A stretch of DNA of 64,000 bases from Lolium rigidum (lineage: Eukaryota; Streptophyta; Magnoliopsida; Poales; Poaceae), in NCBI RefSeq assembly GCF_022539505.1, contig NC_061512.1, positions 249,566,510 to 249,630,509 on the forward strand. Direction: 5' to 3'. The notes beneath the pieces were generated by a model that saw nothing but the letters and a program-made list of their open reading frames with translations, had not been told where the DNA came from and did no database searches. The stretch's first letter is position 1; every line of letters starts with the position of its first letter. Below are positions 12,225 through 24,374 of the stretch, in pieces. The translations under genes and the position numbers were made by a program.

Positions 12225-12489
12225 GATCAAGACACGCTGCAAGGGGAGTCTCCACTTCTCAATCTCTTTACTTTGTTTTTGTCTTGCTTTATTTTATTTA
12301 CTACTTTGTTTGCTGCACCTAAACGAAACACAAAAAAATTAGTTGCTAGTTTTACTTTATTTACTGTCTTGCTCTCTATATCAAAAACACACAAAAAATT
12401 AGTTACTTGCATTTAGTTTACTTTTGTTATCCTGACTAGTTCTGTACTTGTTACTTCTTCACCTGAGGATTAGTTTTTACTTTTAAACA

Positions 12490-13302
12490 AGGGGATGAGG
12501 AAAGTTTTAAAGATGCTTGGTCCAGGATTTTTACTTCTTATCGTAGAACTGAACCTCAAATGACTCTAAGTTTGCTCCTTAGTAATTTTTATTTTGGTCT
12601 TATGATTCGCTATAGATATGCCTTGGATGCTCTAGTGGGAGGAGATTTCCTTCATTGTAATGGGGATCAAGCTTTTAATGCCATAAAGAAGTTGGTTGCA
12701 TCACATGATTCAGCTAATAACTTTGATTCAGCCCTTATTAGCATTTATAATAGATTAAACACTCTTGAAACAAGTGCATCTCGCCTAAATGAAAATTATG
12801 GATATATTCGTAACCGTCTTGATCAAGTTTTAGTGAACTCTAAACCTTCATTGTGGAATCCTACTATTAAAATTGTCATAGGTAACCAAACTCTTCATGC
12901 TAATTGTGATATTATGACTGAATTTTGCCTAATGCCTAAGGGTATTCATAAATCATTGAAACTTTGGGAATTCGCTGAAGGGGGAGAAGGAATAACTCTT
13001 ATTGATAACTCTGTTATAATCCCTAAATGAATAGCTGCGGGTGTGCATACAACCATTCTTGGTAGAACAATATCCATTGATTATCTCGTTATTGAATGCG
13101 CAGGACAGGACAAATCACACTCGGAAGATCCCTGCTGAAACTATTGGGAGCAGTCATAGACGTGAGAGAAGGCACCTTAAAATTCACCTCTACACCCGGG
13201 GGTAGCCATATATTCCCTAAGCCAAAGAGTAAGAAAGAGGACAAGAAAGGTAAGGGTAAAGCCCAAGGTAATGCCGATGTTTCATCTCTTGATAATACTT
13301 GA
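12490..13302 (+). pseudogene. Broken gag-protease remnant of element A
   Basis: A gag-like part (12490-13030; YRYALDALVGGDFL, a motif recalled from Athila-type gags) runs into a protease-like part with FCLMPKGIHK. After a stop and frame changes it continues with TLGRSLLKLLGAVIDVREG (13105-13170), which matches the C-terminal retropepsin motif ILGRPFLRTVGAVIDM of related elements. It ends with DVSSLDNT, the same tail found in elements B and D. No reverse transcriptase or integrase follows. It is non-functional because of internal stops (for example TGA after IIPK at 13028) and frame shifts. Confidence 0.6.
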
Positions 13303-13636
13303 AATACACTTTATGCGCCTAGCTGAAAGGCGTTAAAGAAAAGCGCTTATGGGAGACAACCCATGTTTTTACTACAGTACTTTGTTTTATATTTGAGTCT
13401 TGGAAGTTGTTTACTACTGTAGCAACCTCTCCTTATCATGTTTTTGTGCCAAGTAAAGTTTCTATGTTAAAGTTGATGTTATATTTGGGATCGCTGCGCA
13501 GAAACAGCATTGCTGTCTGTCACAAATTCTGGCACAAGTCTCTGTATAAAATTCGAAAAAATCTGCAAAATTACGAGCGTGATCCTCAGATATGTACGCA
13601 ACTTTCATTAGTTTTGAGTTTTTCCATTTGAGCAAG
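13303..13636 (+). mobile_element. Element A non-coding internal segment
   Basis: The sequence is closely related to 34582-34915 in element B, including the hairpin-like GCGCCTAGCTGAAAGGCG stretch and GGGAGACAACCC. It is the last normal sequence before the fold-back at about 13637. The 104 bases 13533-13636 have no counterpart in the inverted arm and would form the loop. Confidence 0.7.
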
Positions 13637-16600
13637 TCTGCTGCCAAATTTGTGACGAACCTTAATGCTGTTTCTGCGCAGCGATCCCAAATATCCAACT
13701 TTAACATAGAAACTGCGCCCATTTAAAACATGATAAGGAGAGGACACTACAGTAATAAACAACTTCAAAACTCAAATATAATCTTGTAATAAACATCAGG
13801 TTATCTCCATCTTCACTCTTAGCAGCCTTTTCATTAAACATATAAAGTGTATTATCAGAGATGAAACATCGGCATTACAGGCTTTACCCTTTCTTGTCCT
13901 CTTTCTTTGGCAGAAATCACTGTAAGCTGCCGGGTATTAAGGAGGCCAATTTAAGGTGCAGCTCTCTGCGTTTATATTTATACAGCATGAACTCAGCTAT
14001 TCACAGTGTGTCCTGCATTCCAACGAGATAATCAATGGATATTATTCTTCCAAAATGTATCTCCAGCATTCATTGGGGATATATGAGGAGTTATCAATAA
14101 AGGATTATTCCTTCACTTCTGACCGGAATTTCTGAGACAGTGTGTGAGTACTTACTGGGTATTAGGCGTCGATCATAATATCTGTTAGCATGAAAGAAGA
14201 TAGTTACCTATGACAAATTTTGTATCAGTAGTTCCACAATGGTTTGAAGTTCAAGGCGATTCTGTCATATCCCATATTTTTGTTTGAAGTGAGATACTAT
14301 TCAGGGTATTTATCTATGAAATATTTAATGAATAAAGGTTATTGGCGAATAAATGTGGAGTGCAACCAGCAAGGGTCACCGGTACGATGGAGAATCTCTC
14401 ATAAATTATCCATAATAGTCGTAAGACAAAGGTAAAAATTACTAAAGTATAGATGATGACAGAAATCCTGGATAGCATCTTAAGGCTTTCCTCCTTGTTT
14501 AAAGCGAAACTAATCACCGAGTGAAGAAGTAACTAAATCGAAACAATGAATAACAAAAGCCAAATACAATGAACATATGAAGAGCAGGCGATAATATAAT
14601 AAAATAGCAATGAGAAACACGTGTTTATTCATTCACAATAAGTAGTAAATTAAAAATAAGCAAGACAAAAACAAGTAAAAGAAGACGAGTGGAGACTCCC
14701 TTTAAAAGGCGTGATGTCAAAACATCTCGAAATTGGCGATCTTGGCGATATGCAGATAGTTGAACGAGTGGGTGTGATGCGTGTGAAAGCGGTTTCCTGA
14801 TGTGAGCCAGGTTTTGTCGAGCGATGGAAAGTAGTGGTGGCGAGAAATGAAGTGGCGCAGCACCAGATTCGGCCAGCGAGCACGGCACGCCTTTGGCAAC
14901 GGGTGATATTATCAAATCTCTTAGACTATATGACAGAAAGTTAACATGTTCCGTGAATGAAATAGTAAAACAATATTGATAGTATGCGATGTAAGGGCCG
15001 GTCCACGATTATGAATAAGCATGTTAGTATTCGAACAGTGACACAAATAGAAAGGGCATAACATGCATATACATGGTATGATAAATATAGTGAGACTGAG
15101 CCAGGCATTACGGCTAAAAGTACATAGACCGCCATCCCAACTGCATCTGTAAAAATCCACCTTCGGGGCCATCCGGGTAATCGTAATAGTACAAGCAGCC
15201 GATTATTGCGATAAATATATTGTAATGTAATGCGTAACTATCCTTGAACATAGAATCAATGTTTTTATCCCAGTGGCAACAGCCTACAACACAACAGCAA
15301 ACTGCGTCAGCGTCAGTATCTAAATGAGCTATATGAGCATAATCTCACTACTTTGGAGGATTAGAAACAATGAGAAGATCTATCAGCGGAATACAGATCG
15401 CAGAGCAACACATAGTAATAGATTGATAATCACTGCCATCAGTATTCTCTTTATCCATCGGATCACGACAAACACAACATGGTATGCGAATGAATGCCCG
15501 ATCGCTCACAAAATCAATAATGAGCCTGGTAGAAGGCGACCATCTGGCGCTATGGAACCTATGAACTCACTCGCTTCCAGGCGATCCTCGGAGATGAATC
15601 GATGAAATGCTGGAAAGCGATCTCATTGATGGATTACAGCGGCGTAGCTGAAACCAAAACATCGTCTACGTACTGAGAAGTTTTTGTGACGAAGGCTTTA
15701 AGTAGGCGAAGAGTCGAGGGTGCGGTGAGACGGAGCGCCAGTAGTGACCGGGACCCGCGCCGTAATTTGCGTAGCCCTCTGGCGATCTCAGTCTGGTTGC
15801 TTTCGAGCAAGACACCTGAAATTCGTCAGTCGAGGAATATTCGTTGCTAAGTTTCTGAGCAAAAAACATGACTTTCTTAATAGTTGAAGTTCGAGAAAAT
15901 AATAATCGACATATATGCGCTAAAGCTGCTGTAGATATCATCAATAATGGTTTATAAGAAATGCTCGATGCGTCGGAGGCAGTATCAGTGAGCCACCGAT
16001 CAACTGTGGCGCTCGCCCGATCGCTGAGCGCCAATAGCACATGTTTGTGCCGGCCCGATGTCTTTGCGTCGAAACTGAAGCGTCATTCTTTGATGATGCG
16101 TATCCGCCTCAAGAGATTGCTGAATTTCACGCGACTCGAGCGGCTTTCTCAGCGTGTGCCAAACTGCCGACTCACCAGGCTAAATGGTGCACCTCTTTTA
16201 GTGGCGAGGAAATTGTCAGTACCGTGTCATCAATCAGCCTTTCTTAAATCATCTGACTCCTCAGGCGAAGATGACTCGGCTCTTTGTTACGGGATGAGAG
16301 GAAGACAGGCTTGCTGAATAAGCGCTTGTCCTTTGTACAGCGCTGCGCTCCGTAATCGGCGTCTAAGCATGCGATGTTTGTTCCATATCTTCTTGATCCT
16401 TGACCCGCTAGCCTTTGACGCCGTGATCATTCTCATGCCTGACAGATCTACTGATGACTGCATCAGACGGCGATATCTTTGTCATCGTGTCGGCGTAGCG
16501 TCCGTGTCAGCGATGTCTGCTATTGAAAAGTGTGCGGTACGTACACTTCTCTTGTTCTTTCGGTCCAAGTACTCTTTTCATCACGTCGAAACATGGACCG

Positions 16601-16948
16601 ACTATGTATCCTTGCCGAAGTGTTGTTTCTTCTTTGTCGCCACTTACCCCCGTACGAACCCTGCCATGTTAATACCAGATGAAATCTGGTGACTAGTTCT
16701 ACCATGTTGGCCTTTAAGTAATCACTTTATGAATAAGTGGCTTTAAGCGACAATACGGCAACTCTTTGTCGTGGTGACGTAGTGAAACGATGATGCCCTT
16801 ATATTGTAATTCATTTATCCTCTTGTCTTTATGAGGTTTTATGGACCAGGCAACTCGACATTTCCTCGCGAGAAGATAAATCAAATAACGGCTTTAACGC
16901 ATGTTAACCACTGTGAGGCCCTTGTGGCTTCGCCCACTACTGCGGACC
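13637..16948 (-). repeat. Error-rich inverted copy of 9370-13532 (fold-back)
   Basis: Read as reverse complement, this segment follows the window's own sequence 13532 down to about 9370 in order: element A non-coding, protease/gag remnant, PBS, the whole LTR, the LTR/gag junction and then the Tat gag. Clear anchors are GTTTCTGCGCAGCGATCCC at 13669 and TTTGCATCGG-like/GTATCCGCCTC blocks near 16064-16110. Others are CATCTGACTCCTCA near 16250, GACTGCATCAGAC near 16455 and CCTTGTGGCTTC near 16918. The copy is about 850 bp shorter than its template and is scattered with substitutions and deletions throughout. It stops exactly at a 100-N gap. A fold-back read at a contig end is the simplest explanation. 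The reading frames here (for example 14244-16692) should not be used. Confidence 0.85.
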
Positions 16949-17048
16949 NNNNNNNNNNNNNNNNNNNNNNNNNNNNNNNNNNNNNNNNNNNNNNNNNNNN
17001 NNNNNNNNNNNNNNNNNNNNNNNNNNNNNNNNNNNNNNNNNNNNNNNN
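16949..17048. other. Assembly gap, 100 N
   Basis: Exactly 100 N, a conventional scaffold gap of unknown true size. Confidence 0.99.
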
Positions 17049-17370
17049 GTGTTTAGGGTGTTTAGGGTTTAGGGATTAGGGATTAGTGTTTCAGGGTTGT
17101 ATAAGGTTTAGGGATCATCGATCGAGTGCGCACACACATTATTAGAGGCACCCGCGCCTTTGCGCATAAAGTGCATGCGTATAGTTTAGGGTTATTTGTT
17201 TTAATTAAGTAGGGTTTGATCAGCTAGGGTTAGTTACATATATATGGTTTAGGGTTAATGCATGGCACATTACATATAGTTTAAATCTCAAGAATGTATA
17301 TACATGATAGGCCATATGTGCAAAGGAATTTTTTTCCCGTGAACTTGTCAAAATTCAAGTTTATCAGTGC
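17049..17370. repeat. Telomere-like TTTAGGG degenerate repeats and shared contig-end unit
   Basis: The contig starts with variants of TTTAGGG and ATTAGGG. A block around GATCATCGATCGAGTGCGCA, TTATTAGAGGC and TTTGCGCATAAAGTGCATGC follows. The same order occurs at 29690-29830 near the other end of this contig, and the GAACTTGTCAAAATTCAAGTT stretch at about 17341 recurs at about 29999. These are interstitial, degenerate repeats, not a chromosome end. Confidence 0.7.
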
Positions 17371-17918
17371 CAATGGAAACTAGTCCAAAAATTACATAGA
17401 GGACCAAAAGTACTAGACAATAACTAATAGAACCTGCAACTTTACAAAAAGGACCCCAAAACATATAGAAGAAAATCAATCGAGTCCTTCTCGACCGCAC
17501 ATCGAGATCTCTGCTCCGCATCCTTTCCGGCAACTCCGTCGCCGGGGACGCACCACTTGGGACGGTGTCGCCGGTAGTCGCCAGGACGAAGGAGAAGAAG
17601 GGCCTCAGCAACGGCATATTGGCTCTGAGAAGGGCCGCTGAAAGTCCAAGATGTGCACGGGCAAGACGGATGACGCCGTCGTATGCCCCGAGCTTGTGAA
17701 CTTTAGCAGCTTGACTTCCCCATTGGCCAGATCTGAAGCACTGACCAAAGCAAGCCTCACCGTTAGCGCCATCACATTGATGGCACCAGATCGGGGTTTG
17801 GCCGGCAAGATCCGCCTGATTCACCATAGGCCAGATCTGAAGCCAATGACGAGATCCCCGACTGCATTGCGCCATTCTGCTCATGGGAAACACTTGGATC
17901 TAAGCTTACAACAACACT
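17371..17918. other. Unrecognised segment with a 181-codon minus-strand frame
   Basis: A frame on the minus strand (17893 to 17348) stays open for 181 codons. It contains a Cys-rich stretch (CHQCDGANGEACFGQC) and a hydrophobic C-terminus (about the last 30 residues). No domain is recognised. GGCCAGATCTGAAG occurs twice (about 17725 and 17829), suggesting repetitive DNA. I would not call it a gene without homology. Confidence 0.3.
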
Positions 17919-18047
17919 AACTCCCTCGGATCCAAATTAGCTGACTCAACTTTGCTTATCTAAATATGGATGTATCCACACATGTTTTTACTCTAGATAC
18001 ATACACGTCTAAGGAAAGTTGAATCAATTAATTTAGTTCGGAGGGTG
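17919..18047. mobile_element. Stowaway (Tc1/mariner) MITE
   Basis: Imperfect terminal inverted repeats start ACTCCCTCGG and end TTCGGAGGG. The inner arms are complementary (GACTCAACTTTG against GAAAGTTGAATC), and TA dinucleotides flank both sides (17917-17918; 18048-18049). Length of about 129 bp and the CTCCCTC start are typical of grass Stowaway elements. Confidence 0.85.
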
Positions 18048-20659
18048 TACAATATACGAGAGAGAAGTCGGCCTCGTCTCCGGCCGGCGAGGCCGCCGGA
18101 GAGAAGGGGGAGAGGAGCCGGGGAGTGGGAGAGACTCGAGAGAGAAAGAGAAGAGGAAGAAATGAGAGCTCCCCGGGGAAGAACATTATTTTTGTCGTTC
18201 CGCTCGTACGTAGCTTGAAACTGAAAATTTCGGCCACGCGCCAAATCATCCCGCCGCATCCATTCGAAAATCCCGTGACCAGTTTTACCCTTTTAACCAC
18301 TGGTCCGGAAGCTACAACCCACCGACCATGGAGGGCTCATTCGGTAACAATGAAATATCTTGCCTAGATCCCGAACCCTCCCCACGGGCCCACACCCACC
18401 CACCAACCATTCGCCCCATTAGCTCAAAAATACTCTCACACGCCAAAGCTCGACTCTCTACGAGTACTAGATCCGCTTCGCCGCCGGCATACTCCTCCAC
18501 AGCGTAGCCTTGATCGTGTTGGCTGTCCACCCACCGATCCGCTCCCCCGCCGCCCTCGTCACCGACGGATCCGCTTCACCGCCGACCTCGCCACCGACGG
18601 ATCCGCTTCACCGCCGACCTCGCCACCGACGGATGCTGCTTCACCGCCGACCTCGCCACCGACTACCTCGCCGCGGCGGGCTGTATCAACTTCACCGAAT
18701 ACCTTGCCGGCCAACCAGATCCGCTTCACTAACGCCCGCTTCTACCGAAACAGGGTCGATTCATCGTCTCCCGCGTTCGCCGCCGCTTGGAATGCAAGTT
18801 GCCGCCCCCGTCCACCCCGCCGCAGCTTGGTTAGTACGCTGGCCCGTTAGATCGCGGTGTTTCTTTAGCCATGTTTTGTGTAGTTATTTGCCGATCTCAT
18901 ATGCCGTTAACTTTCTTGATGTGTTGCTTCGCATGAAGTTTGTTTAAATATTGTACAGTACAAAAGCATTATCCGGTCGCTACCATCCTGTTCATTCTCA
19001 TCGACACCTGTGTGCATCCACATATTTATAGCCTTGTACCCATTCATTTGCTGCCAACTTGTTTTTGTACTCGCATGCTATTGTCGCACTTGCTTTTATA
19101 GTCGTGCTATGGGCATTTCCAATCTGCTTGTTCTTATACCACGTCATTAGCTCACCGCTAGTTGTTTTCTCGTGTCCGCTATTCTCACACTCGCTTTTAT
19201 AATCATGCTATGTGCATTTCCAATCTGCTTGCTCTTATACCTCGTCTTTAGCTTATATAGTTATTGCTTGCGTGCATGTCTGGTCTTTGTATTATCGTAG
19301 ACCGACTTGTCAATGTTATTTTTCCTAGGGGTTGATCATGCGAAACACTTATTAGAACATCCAACATTAACGACGGGGACGCTAGGTAAGGTTGGAATCC
19401 GAGTTCGTGGTTGGTAATTTTGGCAGTTTACTTCCGTTATTATCTATAACCTATATGCATTGTTCCTTATGCAAGAGATTAACACTTGGAACCCTGCCAT
19501 AGCAATGCCATTCATGCTTTACTATGTTTCTGCCTATTTGATATGCTTGTCTTGGAGAAACTTCGAGGGTGATTTGAACCTGACATTTGGTCATTCTTAA
19601 TGCCAGTTTACTTTATGTGTAAAACCTTGGCATTACCCTACTCTAAATCCGCATGTCTGAAATTCGTATCTCATGCAAAGCAACATCTAGTTGGTTTTAA
19701 TCCGATATCCGGTAAATATTGGCTTATTCATTTGGCAGCTCAAGTTTTTTGTTATTTGAAACCAGCCGACTTGGTCTTAAATGTGATATCTAAACACAGA
19801 TTAAGGACAATGGAGCAGGAGGATTAGCATTTCACTTGATGGCTGAACCTAAAATGATAGGCATGTTGACCACGACTAGTGCACGCAAGAGAAGGACCTG
19901 CAGTGAGCCAGTATGTGCTTAGTACATGCATCTTATCTTATCTTGTGCTTATTTCTGCTACATGCCTGTTATCTGATCTCTACATTGCGTAATACATGTT
20001 TGAATAGTTAATTGTTGTAACTATGTTTACAATGTTACCGAATGCAGTTTTAATGAAGCGATCATCATTAGAAGATAGTCGCCAAAAAAGGATCCGTAGC
20101 GACCTCGTGCAACATTATGATGTAAGTTTGTGCTTAGTACAAGTTCCATACATGTCTTATTTATGCAACTTGTTATTACCTTATATCTACATTGCATAAT
20201 AAATGTTTGCATAGTTCATCGTTTAACTCTTTTTGCATTATTATCGTAATGCAGTTGTGATGAAGCAATCTTCATTACCGAGTGAGGCCCACAAAAGTTC
20301 CGATCTTTCTTCGATGCATCTTCTCATAGCCGTCAACCTAGACCATTTCTTTCATCGAACAAGTAAATATCTCAAGGTCTGTACTTTATAAAAGACATGG
20401 TATTGTCTGCTTTAAGATCTCGTAGTCGATATGTTGACAAAGAGTACACAAGATTCAATCAAGGCGATTGCCAAATGTCAACGTGTTATTGATGATGCTA
20501 ATAGAAGTCCTCAATGATTCTATGTAATTTTTTTATTTGGGCACATTAATTGCCTTGTAATGTTCCTATTTGTTTTATTTGTGTATGTACTTGTGTGTAT
20601 CATTGAAATCAGATTTTAGGCTCATGAAATTTAATGCAAGTTGACTAGTCAAACAAGTA
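18048..20659. other. Unclassified, probably internal CACTA sequence
   Basis: GC-rich sequence runs to about 18840, then AT-rich sequence. Short near-duplicate stretches are present (GCTTTTATAGTCGTGCTATG at about 19093 and a related copy at about 19194; a stretch with TTGTGCTTAGTACA at about 20108-20145 resembles 19905-19950). No transposase or plant protein is recognised. The region leads without a visible boundary into the tandem array and terminal repeat of CACTA element 1. Confidence 0.4.
18563..18659. repeat. 32-bp minisatellite, three copies
   Basis: A unit starting CGACGGATCCGCTTCACC repeats at 18563, 18595 and 18627. The third copy has one extra base and two changes. The frame it makes (Ser/Pro/Thr/Arg-rich) is not recognised. 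Confidence 0.9.
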
Positions 20660-21906
20660 GGGCCCTACAACAGATTGGGTCGGCCCACTTACAGTAGTGT
20701 GGGACCCACTTTCATTTTGGGCCGGCCCACTTCTTTAGTAGGCCGGCCCGGTTACACGATAATGGGCTCCACATGCTTATTGGGCCGGCCCACTTGCTCT
20801 ATGGTGGTCCCACATGGTAAATGGGTCGGCCCTTTAATAGGAAGGTGGGACCCACCTGTGTTTTTGGCCCGTCCCACTGTCTTGTTGGGCCGGCCCACTT
20901 TCTATATGGTGGACCCCACACACCAAATGGGCCGGCCCTTTAATAGGAAGGTGGGACCCACCTTTGTTTTTGGCCCGGCCCACTATCTTGTTGGGCCGGC
21001 CCACTTTCTATATGGTGGACCCCACATACCAAATGGGCCGGCCCATTAACAGGAATGTGGGACCCACCTGTGTTTTGGCCCGGCCCACTATCTTGGTGGG
21101 CCAGCCCACTGGCTATATGGTGGGCCCCACATACTAAATGGGCCGGCCCTTTAACAGGAAAGTGGGACCCACCTGTGTTTTGGGTCCGGCCCACTATTTT
21201 GTTGGGCCGGCCCACTTGCTATATGGTGGACCCCACAAACTAAACGGGCCGACCCTTTAACTGGAAAGTGGGACCCACCTGTGTTTTTGGCCCGGCCCAC
21301 TAGCTTGGTGGGCCGGCCCACTTGCTATACGGTGGACCCCACACACTAAATGGGCCGGCCTTTTAACAGGAATGTGGGACCCACCTGTGTTTTTGGCCCG
21401 GCCCACTTGCTTCTTGGGCCGGCCCAGTTGCTGTAAGGTGGACCCCACATGTTAAATGGGCGGCCCATTTAAGTTTTGACCAGATCAACCTTAGAGGTTA
21501 GGCCCGGCCCACGTAACTAATGGACCAGCCCGGCTATATAGTTGACCGGTCAAACTATGTCATCCGGCCCGGCCCGCTTAAGACGTGGCGGGCCTCGTGT
21601 GGGCCTACCATCTACCACGGGGTTTCAGTCGGTTAACGCCGTTAAGCGGCGGTTAACGGCGTCCGCCACGTGTCGGTTGCATGACGTCGGCGAGTCAACG
21701 GGCTCCCGAAAACACTTCCGCAACGGTCCGATTTTCCGTGGCGGAAGGGCGCCCAAGCGCGACGGACCGAAAAAATCGTCGTTGGACTTTGCCTGACGCA
21801 GTTTCGACAACGGAACCCATATCGTCGGGTTAGGCCCATAGGCGACGAAAAATGCCCCTTAGTTGACGATTTTGGGACGTTGTCTATCAGAACTTTTCTT
21901 GTAGTG
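20660..21906 (+). mobile_element. CACTA element 1, right-hand end
   Basis: The segment ends AACTTTTCTTGTAGTG at 21906, the reverse complement of a CACTACAAGAAAAG terminal inverted repeat. The subterminal region (21480-21906) has repeated ACG/CGTC-rich motifs such as GACGATTTTGGGACG, as usual for CACTA transposons. The left end is not found in this contig. The element lies in the 3' internal region of an Athila-like retrotransposon, which resumes at 21907. Confidence 0.8.
20695..21475. repeat. 106-bp tandem array, about seven units
   Basis: The GGGACCCAC anchor recurs at about 20847, 20953, 21059, 21164, 21270 and 21376, a period of 105-106 bp. Each unit has the palindromic TGGGCCGGCCCA, a GTGGACCCCACA motif and a second GGGCCGGCCC. 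The array is internal to CACTA element 1. Apparent reading frames through it (20675-21448) are repeat artefacts. Confidence 0.9.
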
Positions 21907-22885
21907 TTTGAAGGATCTATCATTTTAGTGATTGGAGCATGCAAAATTGTTAGAGAAGAACATTGGGCCGCTAACTAAAGCCATGAATCATGGTTGAAGT
22001 TTCAGTTTTGGACATATATCCTCAATCTCATATGAGAATAATAATCATTGCTACATGCTTATGCATTTAAGAGGAGTCCATTATCTGTTGTCCATGTTGT
22101 CCCGGTATGGATGTCTAAGTTGAGAATAATCAAAAGCGAGAAATCCAAAATGCGAGCATTCTCCTTAGACCTTTGTACAGGCGGCATGGAGGTACCCCTT
22201 TGTGACACTTGGTTGAAACATGGCATGCAAAGATCCGGTAGTCCAAGCTAAGTAGGACGAGGTGCGGACACTATTAGTATACTATGCATGAGGCTTGCAA
22301 CTTGTAAGATATAATTTACATAACTCATATGCTTTATTACTACCGTTGACAAAATTGTTTCATGTTTTCAAAATAAAAGCTCTAGCACAAATACAGCAAT
22401 CGATGCTTTCCTCTTTGAAGGACCATTCTTTTACTTTTATTGTTGAGTCAGTTTACCTATCTCCCTCCACCTTAAGAAGCAAACACTTGTGTGAACTGTG
22501 CATTGATTCCTAAATACTTGCATATTCCACTTGTTATATTACTTTATGTTGACAATATCCATGAGATATACATGTTATAAGTTGAAAGCAACCGCTGAAA
22601 CTTAATCTTCCTTTGTGTTGCTTCAATACCTTTACTTTGATTTATTGCTTTATGAGTTAACTCTTATGCAAGACTTATTGATGCTTGTCTTGAAGTACTA
22701 TTCATGAAAAGTCTTTGCTATATGATTCACTTGTTTACTCATGTCATTACTTTTGTTTTGATCGCTGCATTCATTACATATGTTTACAAATAGTATGATC
22801 AAGATTATAATGGCATGTCACTTCAGAAATTATCTTTGTTATCGTTTTACCTGCTCGGGACGAGCAGAACTAAGCTTGGGGATGC
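21907..22885 (+). mobile_element. Athila-like 3' internal non-coding region
   Basis: This matches in order the segments at 36220-37164 (element B) and, reversed, 62358-63310 (element F). It ends with the polypurine-type motif AAGCTTGGGGATGC directly before the LTR start TGATACG. It is non-coding. CACTA element 1 interrupts it on the left. Confidence 0.8.
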
Positions 22886-24321
22886 TGATACGTCTCCAAC
22901 GTATCGATAATTTCTTATGTTCCATGCTACTTTATTGATGATACCTACATGTTTTATGCACATTATATGTCACTAGTCATCAACCCGTGCACCTGCACGG
23001 GCTAGATATTTTTTAAATGCCACGTGAATAGTATAAATAGGGAATGTAAGAGTTGCTATTAAAAATCTGCCTTGTTTTTCACTTGTTTTCCATAAACAGA
23101 GAATACAATCATTTGTATTTAACAATTCATGATTAGATTAGTTTTTGAATATATTTTTATGTGTGTTAGGATTAACATCTTTTCAAATGGCGTTGAATTG
23201 ATTAATTAGAATATGTTGCATGTTTACTTTCCAAAATGTTGATATAAATTTGAGCTCAATAATATGGTACTCCATCGTTTGTATATAAGTATGTTTTTGT
23301 GCATGGACACGCTTTTCGGTATGCAGCTTCTACTACATGCACACGCTACTTTTCATGGCACGTGAAATTCATAGGTCCATATATGAGACATAAATTATTT
23401 TTATATTTTGAAAAGCAGCGTTGCATTACTAAAAAAAATCAGTAAAATATTTTTTCCAATTATATGAGTTTTATTCACGATGATATTTTAATATATACAC
23501 AATGTTCTGCCAAATATATTTTAGTTGATTATAAGGAGCACCACAACTACGTTTAAATACATTTCCCATTTTCTACATGTACATGTATGGAGGAAAAGTT
23601 TCCGCACAATACGTAAATAGATAGATTATGCTTATTTATGAAGTATTTTCCTTTTTCATGGATCTAGTGATCAAAAGATTGATTGATGCAACTAAGAATG
23701 CCTCGCAAGGTTTCAAAAATAGTGTAATATAAGTTTATCATTCGGGGGACAACATACATACACTCGTTAATCAAACTTTAGGAGTATTTTTTTTTCATAA
23801 TATTATACTAATATTTTTTCACATTGGTCTAACTTTCAAACATAATACCAAGGCGAAGATCACAACTTGTCAACATGGACTACAATACGGTACATTCTCA
23901 TTCCCCTTATCTTTCTAGTTATACTCTTTGGATGATCAATTCTATATCTAGAGGTTCCCATTGGACGTTATTTCAGTTGAACACTTGGAATTATATTTCA
24001 TCTACTTGCAAAGTAGCATCGTCAGATCGGCTCCGGCCACCATGGTCCCCGAGAGCTATGTATCAATGGTAACACAAATACATTGAATCTGCTTGGGTAC
24101 ACAATATTTAAAAATATTAGTAGATTGACAAAATTTATAGTTAGACTTGTCATCTATAGAAATGAAAACCGGATAGATAAAAGGACATACTAAAATGATA
24201 ATGTATAGTTTCACAGTAACCTATAACACATGCTTTTCAATAGTAAGCAAAGAAAATAATACACCTGAACTAAAGATATTCTATATAAACTACAAACAAC
24301 GTGAAACACTGGCAAGCTGAC

Positions 24322-24374
24322 CTGAGGGGATCCAGCTTTATCAGTGCCCACACTGATCTTTTTTGCCACATGAA
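24322..24374 (-). pseudogene. Exon-like fragment inside the Helitron
   Basis: On the minus strand a 53-bp open block follows a pyrimidine/AG acceptor-like TACTTTCAG and ends CCTCAG before a GTCAGC donor. It reads HVAKKISVGTDKAGSPQ. A second block with similar splice-like edges lies near 24500-24560. The parent gene is not recognised. Confidence 0.35.

Noticed and set aside
11740..12322. Frame of 153 codons in the Athila-like LTR, repeated at 28185, 33139, 38371 and reversed at 60752
   Set aside because: Conserved because the LTRs are copies; frames are broken differently in each copy and extend across the LTR end.
13637..16948. A natural second Athila-like element in reverse orientation
   Set aside because: It also copies the unique insertion junction at 10600 and the Tat gag, so it derives from this locus and not from an independent insertion.
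17049..17110. Chromosome end (telomere)
   Set aside because: TTTAGGG units are few, degenerate and followed by other sequence; interstitial repeat.
20675..21448. Repeated Gly/Pro/Arg-rich protein
   Set aside because: Every frame is an image of the 106-bp array.
20695..21475. CRISPR-like array
   Set aside because: Units of 106 bp are repetitive throughout, without unique spacers, in a plant transposon.
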